Shown: positions 1-8,451, numbered from the stretch's first letter. The stretch: 64,000 nt of DNA from an uncultured Mucilaginibacter sp. (GCF_913773635.1 NZ_CAJYGQ010000008.1:186001-250000), one strand, 5' to 3'. Notes: a model not told the origin generated them from the sequence alone. Numbers and translations are program-made.

Positions 1-301
1 TGAAAGTGACACGCAAAGCGTTAAAGACCTTTTTGAACGCGCGAGAAACAGAGACTTAACTATAATTGAAAATAATGTAAACTACCACGAACGTAATATG
101 CAGTTATGCATTTTAGGCTTTGTTGGTTTTTGGGGCATACAAATGATTGATGCTTACATTGATGCCAAATTCATCCATTCCTATACCATGGACCGTGATT
201 TGAGCTTTAAAATAACCCCCGGCATTGAAACAGGCCCGTTGTATGCTTCAGGTAACTTACCTTCTATTACTCCTGTTTTAAAATTGAGCCTCACGTTTTA
301 G
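1..301 (+). CDS. DUF5683 domain protein (3' end only)
   Basis: C-terminal end of a gene that begins before the window; the frame is open from base 2 (GAA AGT GAC...) to the TAA at 299-301, about 99 residues visible. The segment WGIQMIDAYIDAKF followed by a polar beta-rich tail matches the end of DUF5683, a Bacteroidota envelope-associated family of unknown function. In many Bacteroidota this gene sits between parAB and dapB-lepB, and dapB and lepB do follow here, so parAB may lie just upstream (inference). The internal ATG at 98 is unlikely to be the start because the family pattern continues upstream of it. Confidence 0.7.
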   Translation, partial: ESDTQSVKDLFERARNRDLTIIENNVNYHERNMQLCILGFVGFWGIQMIDAYIDAKFIHSYTMDRDLSFKITPGIETGPLYASGNLPSITPVLKLSLTF

Positions 302-434
302 GCATTTCAAACGTCTTATGATTCGGAAATCCGGCATACATAAGCAGCACTATTATTTCTTCGGTTATGCGGGTTTTAAAAGTTACCTTTACCGTTAAAT
401 AACTGTAATTTATTCGTTTTAACTAAATTGCTCC

Positions 435-1187
435 ATGAAAATTGCGCTCTTCGGATACGGCAAAATGGGTAAAATCATTGAAAAGATAGCTACCGACCGC
501 CGTCACGAAATTGTACTGATAATTGATAAAGACAATCTGCACGAGGCCACAGTTGAAAACCTTCAAAAGGCTGATGTTGCCATAGAGTTTAGCACACCTG
601 CTACCGCTATTCAAAACATGAATCTTTGCTTTGAGGCCGGTGTACCATTAGTGGTTGGTACTACAGGTTGGTATGAAAACCTTAACGAGATTAAAGAAAA
701 GTGCATTGCCGGTAACAATACGCTGATGTATGGCTCTAACTATAGTGTTGGCGTTAACATCTTTTTTCATGTAAACCGTATGCTGGCAAAAATCATGAAC
801 AACTACCCTTACTACGAGGTACAGGTAGAAGAAATTCATCATACGCAAAAGCTTGATTCGCCCAGCGGCACCGCTATTACCATAGCTGAAGGAGTACTGG
901 AAAACCTTGACGCAAAAAACGAGTGGAAAAACGTATTGGTAACTGACACTGGTGAGGCGGCTGATGATGCGCTTACCAATAGTCAATTGCTGATTGAGTC
1001 GCACCGCATTGAAAACGTACCGGGTACACATACCGTAATGTATGATTCGGAAGTTGATAGTATTGAATTTAAACATACAGCCCATAACCGTAATGGCTTT
1101 GCTTTAGGTGCTGTAATAGCAGCAGAATGGCTGAAAGATAAAAAAGGATTTTACGCTGTAACAGATATGTTTACCTTTAACGCCTGA
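435..1187 (+). CDS. dapB: 4-hydroxy-tetrahydrodipicolinate reductase
   Basis: Cytosolic NAD(P)H-dependent reductase of the diaminopimelate/lysine pathway, supplying peptidoglycan and protein. The N-terminal Rossmann motif GYGKMG is at residues 7-12, GTTG at 75-78, and the active-site signature EIHH...K...DSPSGTA at 133-147 holds the proton-donor histidine pair, Lys139 and the substrate-binding loop. At 250 residues it is slightly shorter than the E. coli enzyme (273), as is usual in Bacteroidota. It starts 133 nt after the DUF5683 gene and lies 27 nt before lepB, so dapB-lepB are probably cotranscribed. I found no exact TAnnTTTG box in the upstream gap. Confidence 0.95.
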   Translation: MKIALFGYGKMGKIIEKIATDRRHEIVLIIDKDNLHEATVENLQKADVAIEFSTPATAIQNMNLCFEAGVPLVVGTTGWYENLNEIKEKCIAGNNTLMYGSNYSVGVNIFFHVNRMLAKIMNNYPYYEVQVEEIHHTQKLDSPSGTAITIAEGVLENLDAKNEWKNVLVTDTGEAADDALTNSQLLIESHRIENVPGTHTVMYDSEVDSIEFKHTAHNRNGFALGAVIAAEWLKDKKGFYAVTDMFTFNA

Positions 1188-1214
1188 TACGGCCTAAATT
1201 ATTGATTATAAAAT

Positions 1215-2327
1215 ATGAACTGGAAATTCTGGGAGAAGAAGAACAAAGAAGATCAGCCTAAAAAGAAAAAAAGTGCAGCACGCGAATGGACTGATGCCAT
1301 TATTTTTGCAGTGGTTGCAGCTACGCTTATACGTACATTATTTATTGAAGCTTATACCATTCCAACCGAATCAATGGAACGCTCACTACTTGTGGGTGAT
1401 TTCCTGTTTGTAAGCAAAGTAAATTATGGTGCCCGCACCCCAATGACACCTATTGCTTTCCCTTTTGCACATCATACTATGCCAATCATCGGCACCAAAG
1501 CCTATTGGGATGGCGTGAAACTACCTTACTATAGGTTACCGGGCTTAAGTGATATTAAAAAAGGTGACGTTGTTGTGTTTAACTACCCCATGGAGGCCGA
1601 CAGCCCGTTTTACCGGCCGGTTGATAAGCGTGAAAACTACATTAAACGCTGCCAGGGAACACCAGGCGATACGCTTTCGATAGTTGATGCACAAGTATTT
1701 GTTAATGGCAAGGCTAACCCTAACCCACCCGAAGGGCAAATTAATTACGAACTGCAAACCAACGGTACAGAAATTAACCCCAAAATTTGGGAAGAGCTTA
1801 ACGTAACCATATCGGATTACAGCCCATATCCTACCATGACTAAAGCGTCTGCTGATGCTTTGAAGAAGATGGGCAATTTCACCATGGTTAAGCCGCATAT
1901 ATCGCCAAAGGATTCTGTTAGCCTGATGGAAGAACCTGTGTTTCCCAAAGACAAGCATTATGAGAAGTGGAACCAGGATAATTACGGCCCGATTATAGTT
2001 CCTAAAAAAGGTTGGACTGTAAAGCTTGACAGCTTAAATCTTCCTTTTTATAAACGTGCTATTACAGTTTATGAAGGCAACAAGCTTGAAGTGAATGGCA
2101 ATGATATTTTAATTAACGGTGCTAAAGCTGATAGCTACACCTTTAAAATGAATTACTACTGGATGATGGGCGATAACAGACATAATTCTCTTGACTCGCG
2201 TTTTTGGGGATTTGTACCAGAAGATCATGTGGTAGGTAAAGCTTTATTTGTATGGATGAGCTGGGATAGCAACGCCAGCTTTCTGAATAAAATAAGATGG
2301 AGCCGCCTGTTTATGGGCATTCATTAA
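1215..2327 (+). CDS. lepB: Signal peptidase I
   Basis: Membrane serine/lysine protease that removes signal peptides from exported proteins. A basic cytosolic N-terminus precedes one membrane segment (about 27-45). Box B, TIPTESMERSL, gives catalytic Ser53; box D, KRCQGTPGD, gives the general base Lys144; box E, GDNRHNSLDSR, lies near 316-326. The 370-residue length reflects an insertion of over 100 residues between boxes D and E, common in Bacteroidota LepB. It follows dapB by 27 nt and is closed by a strong hairpin terminator a few bases after its stop. Confidence 0.95.
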   Translation: MNWKFWEKKNKEDQPKKKKSAAREWTDAIIFAVVAATLIRTLFIEAYTIPTESMERSLLVGDFLFVSKVNYGARTPMTPIAFPFAHHTMPIIGTKAYWDGVKLPYYRLPGLSDIKKGDVVVFNYPMEADSPFYRPVDKRENYIKRCQGTPGDTLSIVDAQVFVNGKANPNPPEGQINYELQTNGTEINPKIWEELNVTISDYSPYPTMTKASADALKKMGNFTMVKPHISPKDSVSLMEEPVFPKDKHYEKWNQDNYGPIIVPKKGWTVKLDSLNLPFYKRAITVYEGNKLEVNGNDILINGAKADSYTFKMNYYWMMGDNRHNSLDSRFWGFVPEDHVVGKALFVWMSWDSNASFLNKIRWSRLFMGIH

Positions 2328-2330
2328 AAA

Positions 2331-2360
2331 CAAAACCCGGCTTAAGCCGGGTTTTGTTTT
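2331..2360 (+). terminator. Intrinsic terminator after lepB
   Basis: Near-perfect hairpin: CAAAACCCGGC (2331-2341) pairs with GCCGGGTTTTG (2346-2356) across a TTAA centre, followed by a T run to 2360. It begins four bases after the lepB stop. Confidence 0.85.
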
Positions 2361-2413
2361 TAATGAATTATAGCTGATACTTATACGTCCAACTTCGGTT
2401 TTCTACGTATTAG

Positions 2414-2460
2414 CAAAAAGAAGCCGCCTTTAACATAAAATTCAAGGCGGCTTCTTTTTG
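2414..2460 (-). terminator. Terminator of the TonB receptor gene, probably bidirectional
   Basis: Perfect 17-bp inverted repeat (2414-2430 with 2444-2460, core AAGCCGCCTT/AAGGCGGCTT) around a 13-nt loop, with T or A tracts on both flanks. It lies just past the 3' end of the minus-strand receptor gene and also backs up the lepB terminator. Confidence 0.8.
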
Positions 2461-2476
2461 TTACTTAGTTATATCT

Positions 2477-4975
2477 TTAGTTACTGCGGAGCATAGCGCC
2501 ACCGCCCATGCCTCCACCCATGTCATCAGGGTTTCCTCCTCCATTATCCTGATCCTGGTTTCTTTTTCGCTTTTGTTCTGAACCATTGCTGCCAAACCTA
2601 TAAGATATAGTGAAGGATATGGTACGGAATGAGAAGCGGCGATAAGACTCAGATGTGTAAGGAACATTCACTGTTGTGTTGTTGATGATTGATCCGAACC
2701 TGCGGGTATTGAATATATCGCGTACATTTCCGCTTATGTTTAAAGCCTTGGTAATGTCGTAACGCACGCCGCCGTCAAAGCCATATAATGCCTTACTATA
2801 CCCCTGTGCAATTACTTGCTTGCCCTGGTAATCGCCTCGCAACTGTATGCCCAATTTTTTAATTGGCTTAATGTTAGCTGTAAGGTTACCGTTAAAAGCG
2901 TAACCTGAGCTTGACGGAACAAACAATGCCGGATCGCCTTTGATGTCACGATAATAAACGTTTACGTTACCTGTTAAATCAAACTTTGATGATGCAGTTA
3001 GCTTGGCAATTAATTCGTAACCTGCGTTTGCTGCACTGTTAATATTTGCAAATTGTGTAATAGTTCGTACCGAATCGAGCGGTAAACGCACCTGCTGAAT
3101 ATTTTCGTTGGTGTAGCGATAGTATAGTGATGAGGTAAGCGTAAGCGCATTCCAGTAGTTGATGTAGCTTAACTCAAATGCATGCGTATCCTCAGGGCGC
3201 AAGCTTGGATTACCCTGTTGGTAGTTCAGCGGGTCGCTACGATCTAAAAATGGATTTAACTGCCTGTCGCGTGGCCTGCTTACACGGCGGGTATAGCTTA
3301 ATTGCAAAGTTTGATTTTCAGTAAGCTTATCGCTCAGGAACACACTTGGATACGGCCGGAAATAATCCTGCTTAAATTCCTCTGTGCTGCCTGCCAAACG
3401 GCTGCGAATATGCGCATCCTCTAAACGCACACCAACCTGTACGCCAAATCTTCCAAACTGACGCTGGTAATTGGTGTAAACAGCATGCACCTGCTCATTA
3501 TAAAGTAAGTTATTTGAACGGGTTGCGTCATATACAAACTGATCTTGCGTACCGTCAACCAATGCAAACGCCCTGAAATCGTTATCATTACGGTTAAAGG
3601 TGCTGCGATAACCTGCCTCCAACTTACTGTCTTTGCTTAGCGGAGTGGTGTAATCTGCCTGCAGGTTCCAGTTGCGCTGGCGTCCTCTTGTAAAGTTATT
3701 TTGCCTAAAGAGACTATCACTTAAGGCTGGTACGTAAAAGTTATAACTGGTAAGCAACTGTTCATCACCATCTTCTTTTTGCGATGAGTAACCTACGTTG
3801 GCAGTAAGCTCCTGGCCAGGCTTTTTATATTTATGGCTAAAGTCGGCGTTAAGGTCAAAATTGGTACCCGAATTAGATGAAACGTTATTTTGATTTAAAC
3901 GCTGTGTGAAAGCGCTATTACGGGTTATACCGGTTCCGCCGTTTTGAAAGCGATCACGATCCCGTATATTGATATTATCAGATAGTGTTAAAACACTTTT
4001 TGAATCAAGGTTGATATCAATGCCAGTACGGATGTTGTGAGAATTGAATTTAAAGGTTTGATCTGATTCCTGGTTTTGGAATATTGCTGTATCAGTACCC
4101 GGGTAAGTAATTCTGTTGGTATAACCATTGCCAATACGGTTGGCTTTACGATAGCTGTAATTGCCAAATATATTTACTGCTGATGTTTGATAGGCCAGGT
4201 TTAAACTTGCGTTACGTTGTTTTTGGTTACCTATGGTACCGGCTACCGAACCATTAAAGCCAAGCTGTGCGTTACGCTTTAAAATTATGTTAATGATACC
4301 CGATTGCCCCTCAGCATCATATTTTGATGACGGATTGGTTATTACCTCAATATTTTCAATGGCGCTTGCAGGTATTGATTGCAGTATATCACTCACACTG
4401 CCGCCCGATATTGCCGATGGCTTACCATTTACCAGCACACGCACATTGTTTGAACCTCGTAGGGCCACATTACCCTCAACATCAACCTGTACCGATGGTA
4501 CATTGGTTAATAAATCTGTTGCCGAACCTCCCTGGCTAACTAAACTCTGATCAACGCTAAACACCTTTTTATCGGTACTTAGCTTAATCTGACTGCGTTG
4601 CCCGGTTACCACCACTTCTTTAAGCACTCCTTTGGCTGGCTTAATTTTAATTGCAGCCAGTTGAATTGCTCTTTTAGCCGGTGTAATCTGAACGTTTTCC
4701 TGCGTAAAGGTGAGGTAACCTAAAAAAGTTGCTTTGAACGTATAGGTGCCATCTTTTAAGCCGTCAATTTTAAAATTTCCGCTTAAATCTGTTTGTATAC
4801 CTTTGGTAGTATTATCGGCTCTGTTGGTTACGCTAACACTGGCAAACTCAAGTGGCTGGTTGGTGTTGGCATCAACCAGTTTACCACTTACCGAACCGCC
4901 GGTTTGGGCCAGTACGTTAAGCGTGAGTAAAGTAAATAAAAATAAAAGTGTTCGTTTTATAACCGGAAAATTCAT
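2477..4975 (-). CDS. TonB-dependent outer-membrane receptor with carboxypeptidase-regulatory domain
   Basis: Outer-membrane beta-barrel protein of 832 residues. It has a signal peptide (about 1-24), a CarboxypepD-reg-like beta-sandwich (about 28-115, GSVSGKLVD...), a plug domain (about 125-230, including a LRGSNNVRVLVNGKPS stretch) and a long barrel of alternating beta strands. This matches the Bacteroidota outer-membrane beta-barrel family, distinct from SusC. The substrate cannot be deduced; no SusD-like partner is adjacent. The barrel appears to end at ISYRFG near residue 797, and a Lys/Arg/Asp/Gly-rich tail of about 35 residues follows, which is unusual because barrels normally end with an aromatic residue. 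The leader before the start contains competing inverted repeats. Confidence 0.85.
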   Translation of the reverse strand: MNFPVIKRTLLFLFTLLTLNVLAQTGGSVSGKLVDANTNQPLEFASVSVTNRADNTTKGIQTDLSGNFKIDGLKDGTYTFKATFLGYLTFTQENVQITPAKRAIQLAAIKIKPAKGVLKEVVVTGQRSQIKLSTDKKVFSVDQSLVSQGGSATDLLTNVPSVQVDVEGNVALRGSNNVRVLVNGKPSAISGGSVSDILQSIPASAIENIEVITNPSSKYDAEGQSGIINIILKRNAQLGFNGSVAGTIGNQKQRNASLNLAYQTSAVNIFGNYSYRKANRIGNGYTNRITYPGTDTAIFQNQESDQTFKFNSHNIRTGIDINLDSKSVLTLSDNINIRDRDRFQNGGTGITRNSAFTQRLNQNNVSSNSGTNFDLNADFSHKYKKPGQELTANVGYSSQKEDGDEQLLTSYNFYVPALSDSLFRQNNFTRGRQRNWNLQADYTTPLSKDSKLEAGYRSTFNRNDNDFRAFALVDGTQDQFVYDATRSNNLLYNEQVHAVYTNYQRQFGRFGVQVGVRLEDAHIRSRLAGSTEEFKQDYFRPYPSVFLSDKLTENQTLQLSYTRRVSRPRDRQLNPFLDRSDPLNYQQGNPSLRPEDTHAFELSYINYWNALTLTSSLYYRYTNENIQQVRLPLDSVRTITQFANINSAANAGYELIAKLTASSKFDLTGNVNVYYRDIKGDPALFVPSSSGYAFNGNLTANIKPIKKLGIQLRGDYQGKQVIAQGYSKALYGFDGGVRYDITKALNISGNVRDIFNTRRFGSIINNTTVNVPYTSESYRRFSFRTISFTISYRFGSNGSEQKRKRNQDQDNGGGNPDDMGGGMGGGAMLRSN

Positions 4976-4999
4976 CCGGCAAAAATCCCCATTTTAAAT

Positions 5000-5069
5000 T
5001 TACCTCAATAGTAAGCCTTGTAACTTTATTGCTAACTAACCGTGTAGTTGAGGTAATTTTTTTATTACC
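5000..5069 (-). promoter_or_regulatory. Competing inverted repeats in the TonB receptor leader
   Basis: In transcript order, GGTAAT (5069-5064) can pair with ATTACC (5057-5052), but the overlapping TTACCTCAA (5056-5048) can instead pair with TTGAGGTAA (5008-5000), 24 nt before the receptor start codon. The two pairings are mutually exclusive. There is no U run after either, so neither is a standard terminator. A regulatory role is inference. Confidence 0.3.
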
Positions 5070-5092
5070 AAATAAGCATGCTTGAACATAGG

Positions 5093-5581
5093 CTAGCCTT
5101 TCTTCACTACAGCTGCCAGGTCTTTCACTTTAGGCTCTTTATCAAAGGTTTTTAAAAGCTTACCGTTACGGTTGTAAATGGCAACATAAGGCGTCATTTT
5201 AACCCCGTAATAATTCAGTATATCATAAGAACCCTGCTCGGTGCCAACAGTTACATTCGGGTAAGCCGAAAGACCAAAATCTCGGTGAAATCCTTTAACC
5301 ATTTTATACATGGCATCGGTAATAAGTACAATTTGCACTTTCGAAAAATCCTGCTTCATACGCTCCTTCATGTCATAGATCAGCTGCTGGCAATGGCCAC
5401 AATCGGGCATGAAATAAATAATCATTACCGGCATTGCTTTTTTAAGGTTGGCCTGCGTGCGGTAGGTACTATCAGGAGTTAAAATTTTATACTTAGGAAT
5501 ATTTTGAATTTTAGCATTATTTTGAGCCTGCGTGCATCCAACGGCCACAATAAAGCTTAATAGTAAAAGTAATTTTTTCAT
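5093..5581 (-). CDS. Thioredoxin-fold (redoxin) lipoprotein with CGHC motif
   Basis: Probable periplasmic lipoprotein with a thioredoxin-like fold. I place the start at the ATG at 5581 because MKKLLLLLSFIVAVGC is a clean lipoprotein signal with Cys16 as the lipidation site; an upstream extension of the frame would overlap the preceding gene. The domain shows YFMPDCGHCQQ with the redox pair CGHC at 61-64, a beta-alpha pattern, and a PYVAIYN segment in the cis-proline region. The 162-residue length fits a single TlpA/thioredoxin-like domain. It begins 16 nt after the oxidoreductase gene and is probably cotranscribed with it. The thiol partner is unknown. Confidence 0.8.
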   Translation of the reverse strand: MKKLLLLLSFIVAVGCTQAQNNAKIQNIPKYKILTPDSTYRTQANLKKAMPVMIIYFMPDCGHCQQLIYDMKERMKQDFSKVQIVLITDAMYKMVKGFHRDFGLSAYPNVTVGTEQGSYDILNYYGVKMTPYVAIYNRNGKLLKTFDKEPKVKDLAAVVKKG

Positions 5582-5597
5582 CGTGTGTAACATTGTA

Positions 5598-6614
5598 CTA
5601 TAATTCCAGCAGTTCAAGTTGCCATGCCACATGTTCATTAGTTATTGGGTAAACAGCGCCATTGGCTAACGTTTGGTAAACGGCTTCGAACAAATTTAGA
5701 TAATTACCCTCAAGTGATGGTATTTTTTCAACGGTCTTTTCGGTACCTATACCCATTATTGTCAATATACCTTCGCTACCTTCAGGCTCAACGCCATAAT
5801 TATGGTCAGTTGGTTTTATGGCTTTATCAAGTTGCGCTTCCTGTACATCTACCCTGTCTTTCACATAGCTTCCGGCTGTACCATGCACGGTAAAGGAAGG
5901 CATTGGGTGAGCAATCAAAAGCCCCGATGTTGCATTTACTACCAGTTGATGAGGATAAGTGAGTTGATAAGAAAAATAATCAACCACCTCTGACCCCTCG
6001 CGGTGCGTTGCAGTAACTTTATTAGCACTAATAGGTTTGCCAAACAAACTTATAACTTGGTCTAACAAATGCGGACCAAGGTCATAAACTAAGCCATTAG
6101 CCGGTGTTTGTGCGGTTTCTTTAAATAACTTTGGACTTAACACTGGCCTGTACCTGTCAAAGCGGAAGTTAACTTCAATCAACTCCCCTAACCGCCCGCT
6201 TTCAATTATATCTTTAACAGACAGGAAATCACTGTCCCACCTGCGGTTTTGATAAACCAGTACGTGCAAATCCTTTTCCTTTGCAATATCAAATAATTCA
6301 AAAAGCTGGGCTGAAGTTGCCGTTACAGGCTTTTCAACCAAAACGCTTTTCCCGGCAAGCAGTGCTTGTTTGGCGTGCTCGTAATGGAGGTAATTGGGTG
6401 TATTAACTATAATTAGCTCAATTTCGTTATCAGCAAGTATTGCTTCAACACTATCGTAACTGATTACATCGGGGTAAAACTGGTTAACGTTTTTATTGGT
6501 ACGTTCAACAACAGCCTTAAAATTAAAACCCTGATGCGCATGTACAAACGGCGCATGAAATATACGGCCCGACATGCCAAATGATAAAATACCGGTAACA
6601 ATAGGTGATGACAT
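5598..6614 (-). CDS. Gfo/Idh/MocA-family NAD(P)-dependent oxidoreductase
   Basis: Cytosolic dehydrogenase acting on sugars, inositols or related polyols. The N-terminal dinucleotide-binding region is at about residues 8-20 (GILSFGMSGRIFH), followed by the family EKP motif at 94-96, whose Lys is catalytic, and a C-terminal alpha/beta substrate domain. The SGRIFHAPF stretch resembles the YdgJ/IolW subgroup (scyllo-inositol and related dehydrogenases), but substrate assignment from this is weak. The length of 338 is typical. The redoxin lipoprotein gene follows 16 nt after the stop. A nested palindrome lies just upstream of the start. Confidence 0.85.
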   Translation of the reverse strand: MSSPIVTGILSFGMSGRIFHAPFVHAHQGFNFKAVVERTNKNVNQFYPDVISYDSVEAILADNEIELIIVNTPNYLHYEHAKQALLAGKSVLVEKPVTATSAQLFELFDIAKEKDLHVLVYQNRRWDSDFLSVKDIIESGRLGELIEVNFRFDRYRPVLSPKLFKETAQTPANGLVYDLGPHLLDQVISLFGKPISANKVTATHREGSEVVDYFSYQLTYPHQLVVNATSGLLIAHPMPSFTVHGTAGSYVKDRVDVQEAQLDKAIKPTDHNYGVEPEGSEGILTIMGIGTEKTVEKIPSLEGNYLNLFEAVYQTLANGAVYPITNEHVAWQLELLEL

Positions 6615-6642
6615 ATTGCAAGTATACGGCTTTGTTAAGGGA

Positions 6643-6709
6643 GTTTAAAACGAGCTTAAAAACATTGTAGTAGCAGGTAAATCCCTCACAATGTTATTTC
6701 GTTTTAAAC
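6643..6709. repeat. Nested palindrome upstream of the Gfo/Idh gene
   Basis: Outer perfect 11-bp arms GTTTAAAACGA (6643-6653) and TCGTTTTAAAC (6699-6709) enclose inner perfect 8-bp arms AACATTGT (6661-6668) and ACAATGTT (6688-6695) around a 19-nt loop. The element is 67 bp and ends 28 bp from the oxidoreductase start codon. It contains no coding frame. It could be a leader structure, an operator or a remnant of a small mobile palindrome. Confidence 0.5.
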
Positions 6710-6791
6710 AACGGTGAGTTATAAGGTTGCTTATTTCTTGATTTAAATAGAATCCTGGACCTGTTAAAATTTATAATTAAAATTCAACAAA

Positions 6792-6821
6792 AAAGGGAAG
6801 GCTTTTACAACGCTTCCCTTT
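6792..6821 (-). terminator. Terminator of the DUF4142 gene
   Basis: AAAGGGAAG (6792-6800) pairs with CTTCCCTTT (6813-6821); on the minus strand the hairpin is followed by a U tract (A run at 6789-6794 on the plus strand). It lies 22 bases past the DUF4142 stop codon. Confidence 0.7.
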
Positions 6822-6843
6822 CATTTGTTGTAATCAACAAAAA

Positions 6844-7437
6844 TTATTTTACACCTTTCTCAATGGTTTCGATAGCCTGAAGGTGGCTTTTTAACGCAGG
6901 TAAAGATTGAGTTGCAAATGATTTTAAATCAGCATCTTTCAAATCTTTGGAACCGTCTTCAAATAAATCAACCGCTTTTTTGTGGTCTTTTACCATTACA
7001 TCAACGTAAGCTTTATCAAAGTCGGCACCTGATTTTGCTTGTAAATCGGCCATTGTTTTTTGCTCATCGGCACCTACTGTAGTTGGCAGGGTGATATTTT
7101 TGGTTTTAGCTAACGCCATTAATTTTTCATTTACACCGGTATGATCTTTTACCATCATATCTGCAAATTCTTTCACTTTGGCATTAGTTGCTTTAGTTAA
7201 AGCCAGTTTTGACAATTCAACTTCGGCCATACCTGCATTAGCTGCAGAAACAGCAAATTCAGCATCATCATTTACTACAGCAATACCACCGGTTTCAACT
7301 GCGTTGCTTGATGTATCTTTGGTGTAATTTGCACTGTCTGCATTAGCAGCGCTATCATTGTTTGATCCGGCTCCGCCGCATGATTGGAATGCCAGGGCGG
7401 CCAGCGCCAGCATTGCTATTGAACATACTTTTTTCAT
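6844..7437 (-). CDS. DUF4142 lipoprotein
   Basis: Secreted lipoprotein with a ferritin-like four-helix DUF4142 domain, a family common in Bacteroidota and Proteobacteria and without an established biochemical role. MKKVCSIAMLALAALAFQSC is a lipoprotein signal with Cys20, then a low-complexity Ser/Asn/Asp linker to about residue 55. The helical domain from about 60 to 195 carries the typical FAxxMVKDHTGVNEKL and VMVKDHKKAVDLF segments. The gene is monocistronic, divergent from gcvH, with its own terminator. Confidence 0.85.
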   Translation of the reverse strand: MKKVCSIAMLALAALAFQSCGGAGSNNDSAANADSANYTKDTSSNAVETGGIAVVNDDAEFAVSAANAGMAEVELSKLALTKATNAKVKEFADMMVKDHTGVNEKLMALAKTKNITLPTTVGADEQKTMADLQAKSGADFDKAYVDVMVKDHKKAVDLFEDGSKDLKDADLKSFATQSLPALKSHLQAIETIEKGVK

Positions 7438-7529
7438 AACGTAGATATTTTCTTAATTGTTGATTAATGCAAACAACAACAATGCCGCATTTGGGTTTTA
7501 AATAACTTCGGAAACTTAAAGGCTTTTAC

Positions 7530-7537
7530 TATTTTTG
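7530..7537 (+). promoter_or_regulatory. Candidate Bacteroidota -7 box for gcvH
   Basis: TATTTTTG is an exact TAnnTTTG match 19 bp before the gcvH start codon. A clear -33 TTTG is lacking; the nearest position reads CTTCGG. Promoter assignment is from consensus only. Confidence 0.4.
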
Positions 7538-7556
7538 GGCACCAACAAAAAACGAT

Positions 7557-7937
7557 ATGAATTTTCCGGCAGAATTAAAATACACTAAAGACCACGAGTG
7601 GATTAAGGTTGAAGGCAATGAGGCCTATATAGGCATTACTGAGTTTGCCCAGCGCGAACTTGGCGACATTGTTTACATTGACATAAACACTGTTGGACAA
7701 GAAGTTGCAAAAGAAGAAGTATTTGGCACGGTTGAAGCAGTTAAGACTGTTTCAGACCTTTTTATGCCGGTTACTGCAACCGTTTTAGAAATTAATGACA
7801 AGCTTGATGCACAGCCCGAGCTGGTAAACAGCGATCCATACGGCGATGGCTGGATGGTGAAAATAAGCCTTAACGATCTTGCAGAAGTTGAAGCACTGCT
7901 TTCGGCCGAAGACTACAAAGGTTTGGTAGGCGCTTAA
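7557..7937 (+). CDS. gcvH: Glycine cleavage system H protein
   Basis: Lipoyl carrier of the glycine cleavage complex, shuttling the aminomethyl group between P, T and L proteins in the cytosol. The lipoylation site is Lys63 in [10 protein letters not shown], inside the barrel-sandwich hybrid fold; the N-terminal [10 protein letters not shown] and the C-terminal [13 protein letters not shown] segments are family signatures. The 126-residue length is normal. No gcvT, gcvP or lpd is nearby, as often in Bacteroidota. The vanZ-like gene starts 4 bases after its stop, so they are cotranscribed. Confidence 0.95.
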   Translation: MNFPAELKYTKDHEWIKVEGNEAYIGITEFAQRELGDIVYIDINTVGQEVAKEEVFGTVEAVKTVSDLFMPVTATVLEINDKLDAQPELVNSDPYGDGWMVKISLNDLAEVEALLSAEDYKGLVGA

Positions 7938-7940
7938 TTA

Positions 7941-8330
7941 ATGAAGTTGCTTTTTAAATATTATAAGCTCACCCTGGGGTGGGCTTTATTTATTTTGTTG
8001 ATATGCAACATGCCTATGGGCGAAATAGGTAACTCGCCCAGGTTTTTTGCAGGCTTTGATAAACTGGTGCATTGCGGCCTGTTTTTTGTTTTTAACATGT
8101 TAGTTGTTCATGCAATTATACGCCGGCACCGTAACCTTAGCTGGCTCAACGCCGTAAAAGCGCTTACAATTAGTATGGCCTACGGAGCTTTGATTGAGCT
8201 TTTACAGCTTTATATGTTTACCTGGCGCAGCGGCGATTGGAATGATTTGTTTGCCGATGCCGTTGGAGCAGGCATGGCAACGTTTGGCAGCATACTAACC
8301 GTAACCTTGGTAAGTAATGAAAAAACTTAA
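7941..8330 (+). CDS. VanZ-family membrane protein
   Basis: Integral membrane protein of 129 residues with about four hydrophobic segments (near 8-24, 38-58, 75-95 and 104-124) and the VanZ-type features FDKLVHCGLFF and GALIELLQLYMFTWRSGDWNDLFADAVGA. VanZ homologues include teicoplanin-resistance VanZ, but in Bacteroidota they commonly sit downstream of gcvH with no known resistance role. It starts 4 nt after gcvH and its 3' end overlaps the next small gene by 14 nt. Confidence 0.85.
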   Translation: MKLLFKYYKLTLGWALFILLICNMPMGEIGNSPRFFAGFDKLVHCGLFFVFNMLVVHAIIRRHRNLSWLNAVKALTISMAYGALIELLQLYMFTWRSGDWNDLFADAVGAGMATFGSILTVTLVSNEKT

Positions 8331-8451
8331 ATTAATAGCTGTGTTTGCCCTTTTTGTGTCAATGACATCATGTGCTGTGTTAAAAAAAGATTGTGGCTGC
8401 CCTCATTTTGGTAAACTACACACCGACCACTCTGTAAATGATAAGGCTTAA
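8317..8451 (+). CDS. 44-residue Cys/His-rich small lipoprotein
   Basis: Short frame that starts with ATG inside the end of the vanZ-like gene. It encodes MKKLKLIAVFALFVSMTSC, a convincing lipoprotein signal with Cys19, then a 25-residue mature tail with DCGCPHF and later His35 and His38. The Cys26, Cys28, His30, His35 and His38 set could bind a metal ion. The gene is translationally linked to vanZ and lies about 120 bp upstream of feoA. I cannot name a characterised family. The clean signal peptide and tight coupling argue for a real gene. Confidence 0.65.
   Translation: MKKLKLIAVFALFVSMTSCAVLKKDCGCPHFGKLHTDHSVNDKA

Noticed and set aside
648..1085. Open frame antisense to dapB
   Set aside because: No recognisable domain; dapB motifs on the plus strand fully account for the region.
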